Shown here one piece after another: positions 53,964 through 62,685 of a DNA stretch of 64,000 bases. The DNA is from Thalassovita mangrovi (GTDB lineage: Bacteria > Pseudomonadota > Alphaproteobacteria > Rhodobacterales > Rhodobacteraceae), in assembly GCF_009857745.1 (NCBI RefSeq), contig NZ_WWEN01000003.1, positions 62,001 through 126,000 on the forward strand, in the 5' to 3' direction. The notes beneath the pieces were generated by a model. The model was not told where the DNA came from and made no database searches. It saw only the letters and a list, made by a program, of their open reading frames with translations. Each line of letters begins with the position of its first letter. The first letter of the stretch is position 1. Made by a program: the position numbers and the translations under genes.

Positions 53964-54854
53964 TCAGCCCAGCTTCGTTTCCGCCAGTTTCACCAGCGCC
54001 GTCAGGGTCTTGTTGATCGGGGTCGGCACGCCCAGTTCGCGGCCCTTGCGGACGATTTCGCCGTTCAGGAAATCGATCTCGGTCATCCGCCCGCGTCGCA
54101 GGTCCTGCGCGGTCGAGGAATATTGCCCCGGCATCGCCTTCGCGATTCCCCGCACGTTATCGAGCAGCCCGTCTGGCAGGGCGACGCCCGCCGCTTCGGC
54201 CACCGCGCGGCATTCGGCGACGTTGTCTTCCAGCAGCTCGGGAATGCCGTCCTGCGCGACCAGCGGGCCGTAGGGCATGTCGGCCACCGCCGACAGCGCG
54301 TTATAGGCGCAGTTGAGGATCAGCTTGACCCATTGCGCGGCGATGATATCGGGCGACACCACGGTTTCCACCCCGGCGCCATTCAGAACCTCGGCCGCCG
54401 CATCGCTGCCCGGTCCGCCGATCGCCAGGTCGCCGCGCCCTTCATGGCGCACCACGCCCGGCCCCGCCATCGCCGAGGCGACATAGACCACCGTGGGGAT
54501 CACCGCGTGACCGGTCACCGCCTGCAGCCGTTCGGGATTGCTGACGCCGTTTTGCAGGCTTAACAACAGCGTGTCGTCCGACAGGTACGGCGCGATCTGG
54601 CGGCCAGCGTCCTCGGTATCGCTGGATTTGACGCAGAACAGGACCATCCCGGCCCCGGCGATGGCAGCGGGATCATCCGACACCTCGACCGCGATCACGT
54701 GGCTTTCACCGCCCATTTCCAGGATCAGCCCGTTGGCCTGTACCGCCTCGACCAAGGCCGGGCGGCCGATCAGCACCACCTCGTGCCCGGCCCGCGCCAG
54801 CATCGCGCCGTAATAACACCCGACCGCACCGGCCCCCATCACTGCGATTTTCAT
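53964..54854 (-). CDS. ketopantoate-reductase-like (PanE/ApbA family) oxidoreductase
   Basis: A 296-aa protein: Rossmann loop MKIAVMGAGAVGCYYGAMLA, FCVKSSDTEDAG, LSLQNGVSNPERL, and WVKLILNCAYNALSAVADMP with the conserved Lys-Asn pair. Start ATG 54854 is chosen because GGAGGG is 6 nt upstream; ATG 54860 has no spacing. Its role may be pantothenate synthesis or another 2-keto reduction. It diverges from tauR over the shared box region. Confidence 0.88.
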   Translation of the reverse strand: MKIAVMGAGAVGCYYGAMLARAGHEVVLIGRPALVEAVQANGLILEMGGESHVIAVEVSDDPAAIAGAGMVLFCVKSSDTEDAGRQIAPYLSDDTLLLSLQNGVSNPERLQAVTGHAVIPTVVYVASAMAGPGVVRHEGRGDLAIGGPGSDAAAEVLNGAGVETVVSPDIIAAQWVKLILNCAYNALSAVADMPYGPLVAQDGIPELLEDNVAECRAVAEAAGVALPDGLLDNVRGIAKAMPGQYSSTAQDLRRGRMTEIDFLNGEIVRKGRELGVPTPINKTLTALVKLAETKLG

Positions 54855-54923
54855 CCGCATCCCTCCGAAACCTTATTCGCCGCCACCCTGCCGAAGCGGG
54901 CGCCGATTGTCACCCGCAACCGT

Positions 54924-54955
54924 CTAAGGCCAGTTTACCCGTCCGATAAGACCAG
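54924..54955 (-). promoter_or_regulatory. TauR-like direct repeats in the tauR/panE-like spacer
   Basis: On the minus strand CTGGTCTTAT (54955-54946) and CTGGCCTTAG (54933-54924) lie 22 nt apart in direct orientation, nearly the spacing seen before tpa. The right one ends 13 bases before the tauR ATG. Autoregulation is inferred. Confidence 0.55.
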
Positions 54956-54968
54956 ATAACTTGCACAA

Positions 54969-56438
54969 ATGGTGATCCCCGTTGAGACATTTTTCCTCGA
55001 TCCGCAGGCCCAGGGCACGTTGCAGGCCCAGGTCCAGCAGATGATTTCCGCGGGCATCCTGTCGGGGCGGTTCCGGCGCGGGGAAAAGTTGCCCTCGACC
55101 CGGAAACTGGCGCAGCAGCTGGGGATCAGCCGGATCACCGTGACGCTGGCCTATACCGAACTGGTGGCGAACGATTACCTGACATCGCGCGGGCGGTCGG
55201 GCTATTTCGTGTCCGACAACGCGCCGGAACCGATGCCGGAACGGTCCGAACCGGGCGGCGGCGTGCCGGTCGACTGGTCACGCGCCATCGGGCAGCATTA
55301 TACATCGAATTTCGCGCTGGAACGGCCGCTGGACTGGTCCCGCTACCGCTATTCCTTCCTTTACGGGCAGACCGATCCGACGCTGTTCGATCACGCCCAT
55401 TGGCGGCTGTGTGCCCTGCGCGCGCTTGGGCAGAAGGATTTCCAGGCGATGACGGCGGACCTGTACGATCAGGACGACCCGCAGCTCATTGAATTCATCC
55501 TGCGCCACAGCCTGCCGCGCCGGGGCATCCATGCGCGGCCCTCCGAGGTGTTGCTGACGCTGGGGGCGCAGAACGCGCTGTGGCTGACCGCACAGGTGCT
55601 GCTGAACCGGCAGCGCAAGGCGGCGATTGAAAACCCCTGCTATCCGGCGCTGCGCGATATCCTGACCCAGTCGCGTTGCCAACTGGCGGCAATCGACGTG
55701 GATGAACACGGCCTGCCGCCCGAGGCGATCCCGGACGGCACCGACGTGATCTTCACCACGCCGTCGCATCAATGCCCGACCTCGGCCACCATGCCGGTCG
55801 ACCGCCGCCGCCGGTTGCTGGCTCGCGCCCGCGACATGGGCGCGCTGATCGTCGAAGACGATTACGAATTCGAAATGTCCTTTCTCGCGCCCGCATCCCC
55901 GGCGTTGAAATCTCTCGATGCGGACGGGCGGGTGATCTATGTCGGCAGCTTTTCCAAATCGCTGTTTCCGGGGCTGCGGCTGGGATATCTGGTCGGGTCC
56001 GAACCCTTCATCCGCGAAGCCCGCGCTCTGCGTGCCAGCGTGCTGCGCCACCCGCCCGGCCATATCCAGCGCACCGCCGCCTATTTTCTCAGCCTCGGCC
56101 ATTACGACGCGCAGATCCGGCGGATGAGCAAGGCTTTGGCCGAACGCCGCGCTGTGATGGAAGAGGCGATCCGGCAGTACGGGCTGGACATCGCCGGAAC
56201 CCGGTCCTTTGGCGGGTCGTCGCTGTGGATGCGCGCGCCGGAGGGCACCGACATGCGCGAGGTGGCGGCCCGGCTGCGCCAGCAAGGCGTGCTGTTCGAA
56301 ACCGGCGACAGGTTCTTCAACGGGCCGGACGTGCCGCAGAACTATTACCGGCTGGCCTATTCCTCGATCCCGGCGGAGCGAATTCCGCAGGGGATCAGGT
56401 TGATCGCCGAGGCGTTGCGCATGAAAGACGGCGACTAA
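54969..56438 (+). CDS. tauR: MocR-type PLP-dependent regulator, probably TauR
   Basis: A 489-aa fusion: GntR winged helix (residues 10-80, GEKLPSTRKLAQQLGISRIT) and a type I aminotransferase-like domain with the PLP Lys in YVGSFSKSLFPGLRLGY. MocR proteins bind direct repeats; matching CTGG repeats of similar spacing lie before this gene and before tpa 4.7 kb away, which argues for TauR, the taurine-use activator. A GabR- or PdxR-like role is the alternative. Confidence 0.8.
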   Translation: MVIPVETFFLDPQAQGTLQAQVQQMISAGILSGRFRRGEKLPSTRKLAQQLGISRITVTLAYTELVANDYLTSRGRSGYFVSDNAPEPMPERSEPGGGVPVDWSRAIGQHYTSNFALERPLDWSRYRYSFLYGQTDPTLFDHAHWRLCALRALGQKDFQAMTADLYDQDDPQLIEFILRHSLPRRGIHARPSEVLLTLGAQNALWLTAQVLLNRQRKAAIENPCYPALRDILTQSRCQLAAIDVDEHGLPPEAIPDGTDVIFTTPSHQCPTSATMPVDRRRRLLARARDMGALIVEDDYEFEMSFLAPASPALKSLDADGRVIYVGSFSKSLFPGLRLGYLVGSEPFIREARALRASVLRHPPGHIQRTAAYFLSLGHYDAQIRRMSKALAERRAVMEEAIRQYGLDIAGTRSFGGSSLWMRAPEGTDMREVAARLRQQGVLFETGDRFFNGPDVPQNYYRLAYSSIPAERIPQGIRLIAEALRMKDGD

Positions 56439-56448
56439 CCCCGCTGCC

Positions 56449-57096
56449 TCACTTTTTCGATTTCCAGCTGTCCAGCCAGCGCCCGATCCGGCCGCGCTTT
56501 TCCGCCAGCGAATCCGAGGCGGCGTCATAGCTGTCTTCCAGCTCCTCCAGCACCGGGTCGATCCGGTTGCGGCGGAACCGGCGCCAGCGCGCCCAGATCG
56601 CCCAGACCAGGGCGAAGAACAGGGTCAGGATCACGATGTTCAGCCACGGGATGATGCGCACATCCGGCCCGGCGACCGGCTTGATCGACACCGCGTTGGG
56701 GAAGATCGACAGGAATTCGTTGCGCCAACCGTAATGCTTCACCGCATACCATTCCGGCGCCGCCTTGGTGGAAACGGCATCGCTTGCCTCGGCATAGAGG
56801 TTCGAGGTGTCGAACTTGAAATAAGGCGGCCAGCCCCAGCCGGTATCTTCGTTGCGATAGACCCGGATATCGCCCTCGGGCGTCACCGCGTGGATGAACT
56901 GCACATCGCGGTTGATCAGGTCGACCGACTGGTCGTCGGGCGTGGCCCAGAACATCCGGGTCCAGTCGTTCAGCTCCTGGCGCTCCACCTCGGTGTTGAC
57001 GATCCGGACGATATCGTTCTGCGGCAGCGTGTAATGGAAAAACGCCGCCACGATCAGCCAGAACGTGCCCCAGAATGCCCATTTGAAATAGACCAT
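56449..57096 (-). CDS. DUF1523-family membrane protein, last gene of the AAA+ cluster
   Basis: A 215-aa protein with an N-terminal helix (KWAFWGTFWLIVAAFFHYTL), a periplasmic domain with HYTLPQNDIVRIVNTEVER and the DUF1523 hallmark GWGWPPYFKFDTSNLYAEA, and a second helix at about 160-180 (NIVILTLFFALVWAIWARW), ending in a charged cytoplasmic tail. It starts 12 nt after the 88-aa membrane gene. Function unknown; it is probably an envelope partner of the upstream ATPase. Confidence 0.88.
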   Translation of the reverse strand: MVYFKWAFWGTFWLIVAAFFHYTLPQNDIVRIVNTEVERQELNDWTRMFWATPDDQSVDLINRDVQFIHAVTPEGDIRVYRNEDTGWGWPPYFKFDTSNLYAEASDAVSTKAAPEWYAVKHYGWRNEFLSIFPNAVSIKPVAGPDVRIIPWLNIVILTLFFALVWAIWARWRRFRRNRIDPVLEELEDSYDAASDSLAEKRGRIGRWLDSWKSKK

Positions 57097-57108
57097 CTCA
57101 GGTCCTCC

Positions 57109-57375
57109 TCAGTAGAAATTCACAAGATAGACGATGACGCCGATCAGCAGAATCGGCACGACATAGACCAGCAGGATCAGCCGCCGGCGCAGCGAATGGG
57201 AATAGTCCTCAAGCCCCTCGTCGATGAAGGCCTCGCGGTCGCCCTCGCGGATTTCCTCGTCCCATTCGCGGGCCAGCTTACGCTTGCGCACCGAACGCGA
57301 CCACAGCGAAACCGCCACGAAGACCGCCGTCATGAGGACAAAACAGATGATGAACAGACGCGCCAGTGCCAGCAT
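57109..57375 (-). CDS. 88-aa two-helix membrane protein
   Basis: Helix one is at residues 5-25 (ARLFIICFVLMTAVFVAVSL), followed by a highly charged cytoplasmic stretch (RKRKLAREWDEEIREGDREA), and helix two near the C-terminus (LILLVYVVPILLIGVIVYLV). It lies 18 nt after the 460-aa gene and 12 nt before the DUF1523 gene. No family is recognised; the charged loop could contact the AAA+ protein. Confidence 0.8.
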   Translation of the reverse strand: MLALARLFIICFVLMTAVFVAVSLWSRSVRKRKLAREWDEEIREGDREAFIDEGLEDYSHSLRRRLILLVYVVPILLIGVIVYLVNFY

Positions 57376-57393
57376 TTTCGTTTCCTATCCGCC

Positions 57394-58776
57394 TTATCCG
57401 CCCCACGGGCCTTTGACCGGGTTCTTCACCGGGCCCCGGCTGGGCCGCACCGCGCCCCAAGGGCCGACCCGGCCGATCATATCGTCTTTGTCCGGTTCGC
57501 GCATCGGCGCGTCGTGACCGAACAGGGCCGCCCGCGCCCCCGCCTTGTCCACCAGATATTCCCGATCGAGGAAATCCGCCACATAGGATTTCTTCGCCTC
57601 GCTCCAGCCCTGATAGGCGCGGTAGAAGGCTTCCTTGTGACAGATGAACAATTGCCGCACATCCTTGGGCGCCAACTCCGCCAGCAGCATGTTCACCAGG
57701 TCGCGGTCGGGATGATCCGCCGCCCGCAGGGAATAGAAATAGGCCGGGTGGTCCGAGGTGATCCGCGGCCACGGCCCTTCCTCCTCGGCCCACCTGAGCA
57801 GCGCCTGCAACCCGTGGAATTCCGGCGGCAGGGCGTCGGCATGGGCCCGCGCCAGCGCCCGGATATCGCGCCGGGTGGCGCCGGTCAGGTCGATGCCGGT
57901 ATCCTGCGCCGCGTCGACGATGATGAAATCCAGCTTCTGCCGCAGGATCGCCCCGGCATCGATGCCGCGCGCCTTGACGATGGGTTCGACCAGATCGTTG
58001 TCGTCGAGGAACCGGGCGATCTGGTTGCGGTCGGCGAAATCAAGCAGGCTTTCCACCGGCAATTCGCCCAGCTTCATCTTGTCCCCCACAGCGATCGCCG
58101 TCGCCGGGTGAACCAGCCCGCGGAAGATATAAAGCCCGCCGAAATGCGCGGTCCAGAAATTGTCCTGCGCGAATTCCATCTGCTGCAGCCGCACCGGGTT
58201 GCGGGTCACGTCGCCGGTTTTCTTGGCCAGCCCGATCATCTCGGCGATCAGCACGTCGTCGAACCAGGCGTCGTCGTCGGCCATGAAGCGGTCGATCTTT
58301 TGGCCCAGCTCCTCGGCGTCCTTGACCGTGCCCGCCGTCGTATCGGCCTCGATCCTGAGCGTGCGAATATCGAACAGCGCCTTGGGATCACTGACCGAAT
58401 AGACGGAATTCAGCAATTCCCCCGCCACCGCATCCCGCGCGGTCAGTGCGAAAAGCTGCGCCTCGTTTTCCTCGATGAACCGGCGCAGGATCGACCGGGA
58501 CATGGAGAATTTGACGTTCAGCAGCGGCGCGGTCTTCTGCGCCGTGCTCAGCAGGATGAACTGCCGGTTGACCCCGTTGGGGTTGAGATAGAGGGGGTCG
58601 GACAGTTCATCGCCCACTTCCGGGGAATATCCGGAAATGTCGATATGAAAATCGGTGAGCCCGGTGCGCTTGCCGGTCAGATGGGCCAGCGCGCGGTTAT
58701 AGCGCTCTACCAAGGCGGGGCTGCTGACATGGATCAGGTTGCCGAACATCAGGCCACGGTCGATGAGGCGTTTCAT
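57394..58776 (-). CDS. 460-aa conserved protein of unknown function in the AAA+ cluster
   Basis: A soluble, mostly helical 460-aa protein opening MKRLIDRGLMFGNLIHVSSP, with TGLTDFHIDISGYSPEVGDE, SMSRSILRRFIEENEAQLFA and LAPKDVRQLFICHKEAFYRA. The tail is Pro/Gly-rich (RPSRGPVKNPVKGPWGG). No nucleotide-binding or catalytic motif is recognised. Its ATG overlaps the stop of the AT-rich orphan upstream (ATGA), so translation is coupled. It is likely a partner of the AAA+ ATPase. Confidence 0.8.
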   Translation of the reverse strand: MKRLIDRGLMFGNLIHVSSPALVERYNRALAHLTGKRTGLTDFHIDISGYSPEVGDELSDPLYLNPNGVNRQFILLSTAQKTAPLLNVKFSMSRSILRRFIEENEAQLFALTARDAVAGELLNSVYSVSDPKALFDIRTLRIEADTTAGTVKDAEELGQKIDRFMADDDAWFDDVLIAEMIGLAKKTGDVTRNPVRLQQMEFAQDNFWTAHFGGLYIFRGLVHPATAIAVGDKMKLGELPVESLLDFADRNQIARFLDDNDLVEPIVKARGIDAGAILRQKLDFIIVDAAQDTGIDLTGATRRDIRALARAHADALPPEFHGLQALLRWAEEEGPWPRITSDHPAYFYSLRAADHPDRDLVNMLLAELAPKDVRQLFICHKEAFYRAYQGWSEAKKSYVADFLDREYLVDKAGARAALFGHDAPMREPDKDDMIGRVGPWGAVRPSRGPVKNPVKGPWGG

Positions 58777-59528
58777 GGCTTCATATTCTCAACATAGACA
58801 GGCAACTGAACAGGGCCTGAACCATCAATAACTAAATTTTCCGGGAATGGAATTTGCAACTCAACCGGTCGGCATTCAGGGAACCTGTTTAAAACCAATC
58901 GTTCTACTAAGCGCACGTGGAATACAGTTAAAACGTTTGCAACGGACTCCGCCCAACCGAACCAACATTCGATGAGGTCGCCAACGCTGTGCTGATCATC
59001 AATCAGAGCACTCAACTGCCCAAAGATAAACGCTTCTTCACCCAAAGAATAAAACGAATTATGGCGATTGGCGGTGTCTAAAAACGTAATTTCTAGTTCA
59101 TCGGCCAGGGTATCAGCAGCCTGCTTTGCATCCTTCAGGCTCGTATGAGCGGTAGCTGTGTCCCTAATTTTGCTAGCGACATCATAGCCGACGCTATCTT
59201 CGATCCAGAAAAATTCAGTCGTTACTTCACATGCTATCTCACCAACATCACCATTCTGGTTCTTACACCGTTGTATGAACCTCCAGAATTCGAAGAGGCG
59301 TATTGTGAGCGCGCGAAGAAGGCCTACTTCTTGCCCATATTTCATCCAGTCAATAGCCGTGCTCCCAGAAGGCTCAAAATTCGAGAGCCAAGTGAGCTTA
59401 CTGAAGTTGTTCACATCACTAGCGCAATAGGAAGAAACGGACAGCGCCGCCAATTCAGAACGGGACAATTTTTGACGAAGTTCGCCCACCGTGATTTTTG
59501 TTTCAAAATATGTTTTTTCGATAGGCAT
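58773..59528 (-). CDS. 251-aa AT-rich orphan embedded in the AAA+ cluster
   Basis: A 251-aa soluble protein (MPIEKTYFETKITVGELRQK; FRKL-type motifs absent; FFWIEDSVGYDVASKIRDTA; FYSLGEEAFIFGQLSALIDD). No family is recognised. Three 60-base lines I counted are 43, 50 and 43% GC, against about 62% in the neighbouring ATPase gene. Its ATG is contiguous with the ATPase stop (TAA then ATG), and its own stop overlaps the next ATG. It was therefore fitted into the operon without gaps, and is probably a transferred or fast-evolving module. Confidence 0.8.
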   Translation of the reverse strand: MPIEKTYFETKITVGELRQKLSRSELAALSVSSYCASDVNNFSKLTWLSNFEPSGSTAIDWMKYGQEVGLLRALTIRLFEFWRFIQRCKNQNGDVGEIACEVTTEFFWIEDSVGYDVASKIRDTATAHTSLKDAKQAADTLADELEITFLDTANRHNSFYSLGEEAFIFGQLSALIDDQHSVGDLIECWFGWAESVANVLTVFHVRLVERLVLNRFPECRPVELQIPFPENLVIDGSGPVQLPVYVENMKP

Positions 59529-61469
59529 TTAGGTTGGCTTCCCCTCCAGATACCGCCGCTTCGCTTCCTCCTGCCGTCCGAACTCCCGCACCATCGCCTC
59601 GATGGCCACCTCGTCCGACTTGTCGGCATAGCGGAATTCGGAATCCGCGTAGCGGTTGATTTCCTGCAGCACCATGTCGGTGGTGATCGGCACCCGCAGC
59701 GCCGCGATCATGTCCTTTTTCCGCTCGTAGCTCTGGAACAGGAAAAGATCGGGCTTTTCCATCCATTCGTCGGGCAGTTCGAAATCCATCGCGCGGACCT
59801 TCACCGCGTCGGTGATGTTCTTGATCGCGCGGCCGGTGAAGCGTTCGTCGGCTTCCTGAATGGCCTTCAGATAGGTGCCCATCTTGGCAATGGTGTCCAG
59901 TTCGCCGATCCGTCCCTGCACCCGGTCGAACACGTTCAAGAGGCCTTCCTCCTGCGGTTTCGAATGCGACTCGAAGGACCGCGCGACGGCCTGTCTAATT
60001 TCCTGCGCCGCGTAAAGGTCGTGATCGCCCAGCGGGATGTCGTGGTTCTTGCCCATCAGCAGGTGCAGGATGTCGATGTAATCCTCGCGTGACTGCGGCC
60101 CGTCGACCAGGAACCGGGCACCCGCCCTTTGCCGCAGCGCGTCGTCCACGTTTTCGGGGTAATTGGAAAACATCCCGAAGGTGCAGTTGCCGCGCACCAC
60201 CGTGTTGGCCCCGGCGAAGCTTTCCATCAGAACGGCGGTGATTTCCAACTGACCCGCAGACGACTGCCTGTCGCCGCGCTTGCCCGCCAGTTGGTCAATA
60301 TCGTCGATGGTGCCGAAACCGATCACGTTCGGATCGACGATGTTGTCGATGAAGGCCTTGGCGTTCTGCCCCGACTTGCCCTGGTAGCTGTCGATATTCT
60401 CGGTGCTCAGGTTCTGGTAGCGGAACGGGTAATCGGCGACCGCGCAGTAATCGTGGATCAGCCCCGCCATCATCTGGATCAGCGTCGTCTTGCCGGTGCC
60501 CGGCTTGCCGTCGCCCATGAAGGTGAAGATGAAGCCCCCCAGTTCGGCGAAGGGGTTCAGTCGGCGGTCGAAATCATAGGCCATCAGCATCTTCGAAAGC
60601 CGCATCGCCTGATACTTGGCGATGTGATTGCCCACCACCTGGTGCGGCTTCTTGAACTGCATGGTCAGTGTCGTGCCGCGCGCCTTGCGCGCGGGGGTGA
60701 AGCCCTGGATCGCGAAATCGTCCGCCTCGACCTTCCAACTGGTATTGCCGAAGGCTTCCAGCCGCCCCATCGTCTGGGCGCGCAGGGCGGCCTTTTCCAT
60801 CAGCTGTTCGGCAAAGGCCGTGACAGTGGCGATCAGCGTCGCGTCGTCCTTGGCAAACGCCGCCAAGTCCTGGTCCAGTTCCCAGAGCGCGCCATGCAGG
60901 GCCAGCTGCGCGTTGTCGGTCAGCACCTCCTCGACCTGGCCCAGCTCCACCGTCACCTCGCTCATATGCGGCGCCAGCAGGAAGGCCGCGGCATTGGCGA
61001 AGACATGCAGGCACACCAGCGCTTCTGCCGCCAGAAGCCCGGAAAATTCCTGCTTGCGGTCGGCGGGCAGGGCGCCTTCCAGATTGGCCCGTTTCAGCGC
61101 ATCCAGGCCGGTCTGCGCCGAATAGGCCGCCCCCATCGCCAGCGATATCGCCAGCGCCCGGCGCAGCGCGTTCATCACATGCGCCTGCAGCGGCGAAATC
61201 AGCGCGCCTTCGCCATCCGCCGCCTCGATCCGTTCGATCAGCCGCACCCCTTCGGGCCGCGCCACCGAGCGGGTCACCATCCCCGGCGTGGTCGACCGGA
61301 ACCGCCGATGCCCGGAGATCCCCGGCGACCGCCCCGATGCCACCGGCGCGTCCTTGCCCTTGGCGATACGCGGCGTGTGATCGATCCCTTCCAGCATCGC
61401 CAGGGCGGCACCGTAATGGGCGCGGATGTCTTCCTCGCGCAGTTCCATCTGGTCGCTTGTCAGGCTCAT
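59529..61469 (-). CDS. AAA+ ATPase of unknown system
   Basis: A 646-aa protein from ATG 61469 (AAGGTG upstream). An N-terminal helical half of about 310 residues, including an Ala-rich hydrophobic region (SGLLAAEALVCLHVFANAAA), precedes the AAA+ core. Walker A is GDGKPGTGKTT (about 319-329), Walker B FGTIDDIDQL (about 385-394), sensor 1 CTFGMFSNYPENVDD, and RQRAGARFLVDGP an arginine-finger candidate. It is not recognisably MoxR, ClpX or FtsH. Neighbouring genes are membrane and coiled-coil proteins, suggesting membrane remodelling or assembly work. Confidence 0.88.
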   Translation of the reverse strand: MSLTSDQMELREEDIRAHYGAALAMLEGIDHTPRIAKGKDAPVASGRSPGISGHRRFRSTTPGMVTRSVARPEGVRLIERIEAADGEGALISPLQAHVMNALRRALAISLAMGAAYSAQTGLDALKRANLEGALPADRKQEFSGLLAAEALVCLHVFANAAAFLLAPHMSEVTVELGQVEEVLTDNAQLALHGALWELDQDLAAFAKDDATLIATVTAFAEQLMEKAALRAQTMGRLEAFGNTSWKVEADDFAIQGFTPARKARGTTLTMQFKKPHQVVGNHIAKYQAMRLSKMLMAYDFDRRLNPFAELGGFIFTFMGDGKPGTGKTTLIQMMAGLIHDYCAVADYPFRYQNLSTENIDSYQGKSGQNAKAFIDNIVDPNVIGFGTIDDIDQLAGKRGDRQSSAGQLEITAVLMESFAGANTVVRGNCTFGMFSNYPENVDDALRQRAGARFLVDGPQSREDYIDILHLLMGKNHDIPLGDHDLYAAQEIRQAVARSFESHSKPQEEGLLNVFDRVQGRIGELDTIAKMGTYLKAIQEADERFTGRAIKNITDAVKVRAMDFELPDEWMEKPDLFLFQSYERKKDMIAALRVPITTDMVLQEINRYADSEFRYADKSDEVAIEAMVREFGRQEEAKRRYLEGKPT

Positions 61470-61476
61470 CAAATCA

Positions 61477-61558
61477 CCTTCTTCTTGGCTCAAATACTCC
61501 CGCCGGAGGCGCGGGAAATTTCCAATTTCCCGGCAAATTCTGCATCAGAATCTGCCGG
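61477..61558. repeat. copy of the dispersed intergenic repeat inside the AAA+ cluster
   Basis: CTTCTTCTTGGCTCAAATAC then TCCCGCCGGAGG, and a hairpin CGGGAAATT/AATTTCCCG (61512-61520 and 61524-61532). It fills the only real gap of the cluster, between the 372-aa gene and the ATPase gene. Confidence 0.8.
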
Positions 61559-61566
61559 CTCCAACC

Positions 61567-62685
61567 TCACCGATAACTCAGCACCCGCCCCGCATTGCTC
61601 ACCACGAACTTGCGCACATTGGCGAACCCCGCCGGGTTCTTTTCCGCCAGCACCTGGTAGGGGCGTTCGGGCAGGATGATGCTGCGCTCGGTGCGCGTCG
61701 CGCCGGTATCCGCGCCGCGCCCGCCGAACGGGTCGAGCGCGAAAACCTCGCGTTCGACGGTGGAAAACCAGCCCGATTTTTCCTCTTTCACCCGCTCGCT
61801 TTCCAGCTCCTCCACCGTCCAGGCCAGTGCCCAGTCCTGCCCCTCGGGGCTCTCCGCCTCGGCCAGGACCTCGCGCAGGGGCCCGGATTGCCGGGTGAAG
61901 GCGTGGGAATACATCGGCCCCAGATGCAGCCGGCTGAACCGTTTCGGGTGCAGGTCGTCGAAGCGTTCATCGAACCCCTTGGCAATGGTCACCAGCTTCA
62001 GACCGCCCAGGGCCTGCCCCATCAGATGCGCCTGGACCTCGGGCCAGCGCGCTTCGTCCTTGGGCAGCCCGTGGCGGCCGGTGTCTTCCAGCTCCATCAG
62101 GTAGATGACCGGCAGGTTGACCTGGCTGTCGTACACGGCCCAATGCAGCAGGTAGCGGCGGCGCTCATCCCCGCCCAGCCAGACCGCGCGCGGGTCGTTG
62201 CGGGCCCAGAACAGGTGTCCTTTGACCAGTTCCTCGTAATAAAGCCGCTGCGAGAGGGCGAATTGCAGCCGGGTCGGGATCTCCCGCTCGCCCACGATCT
62301 TGCCCACCATCTGCCGTTTCAGCGCTTCGACCGAGGGCATGTTTTCCAGGTGGCGTTCGGCCTGCATCGCGTCATTGGCCATCACCAGCAGTTCGTTGAA
62401 AACCGGGAAACCGCTGTCGACCGTGTCGATGGAAAGCGATCCGAAGAACTGCCCGGTATCGCGCCCGGCCAACAGGTATTTCATGCTGAGCGCACGGAAG
62501 GTGAAACCGATCTCGGCCATGTAGCGGGTGAGGATCTTGACCTCTTCCGCGCCCAGATCACCCTCGGCCTGCATCTGCGCCGCGATGCTGCCCAGATGCG
62601 AGGTGATGACCTCGAACTTGCGGAAATAGCGGCGGCTGGCGAAGGTGTCGGTCAGGCCGGCGTGGTCAGCTGATACGTCAATCAC
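61567..62685 (-). CDS. 372-aa conserved protein of unknown function in the AAA+ cluster
   Basis: A soluble protein starting at GTG 62685, which overlaps the upstream stop as GTGA. Segments: SRRYFRKFEVITSHLGSIAA, TRYMAEIGFTFRALSMKYLL, NLPVIYLMELEDTGRHGLPK and a basic, aromatic C-terminus (FVVSNAGRVLSYR). No transmembrane helix and no catalytic motif is recognised. It is separated from the ATPase gene by a repeat copy, but orientation and spacing suggest one functional unit. Confidence 0.8.
   Translation of the reverse strand: MIDVSADHAGLTDTFASRRYFRKFEVITSHLGSIAAQMQAEGDLGAEEVKILTRYMAEIGFTFRALSMKYLLAGRDTGQFFGSLSIDTVDSGFPVFNELLVMANDAMQAERHLENMPSVEALKRQMVGKIVGEREIPTRLQFALSQRLYYEELVKGHLFWARNDPRAVWLGGDERRRYLLHWAVYDSQVNLPVIYLMELEDTGRHGLPKDEARWPEVQAHLMGQALGGLKLVTIAKGFDERFDDLHPKRFSRLHLGPMYSHAFTRQSGPLREVLAEAESPEGQDWALAWTVEELESERVKEEKSGWFSTVEREVFALDPFGGRGADTGATRTERSIILPERPYQVLAEKNPAGFANVRKFVVSNAGRVLSYR

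Noticed and set aside
56734-58797. 687-aa plus-strand frame opposite the DUF1523 and 460-aa genes
   Set aside because: Antisense to tightly spaced genes with clear starts and SDs; no domain seen.
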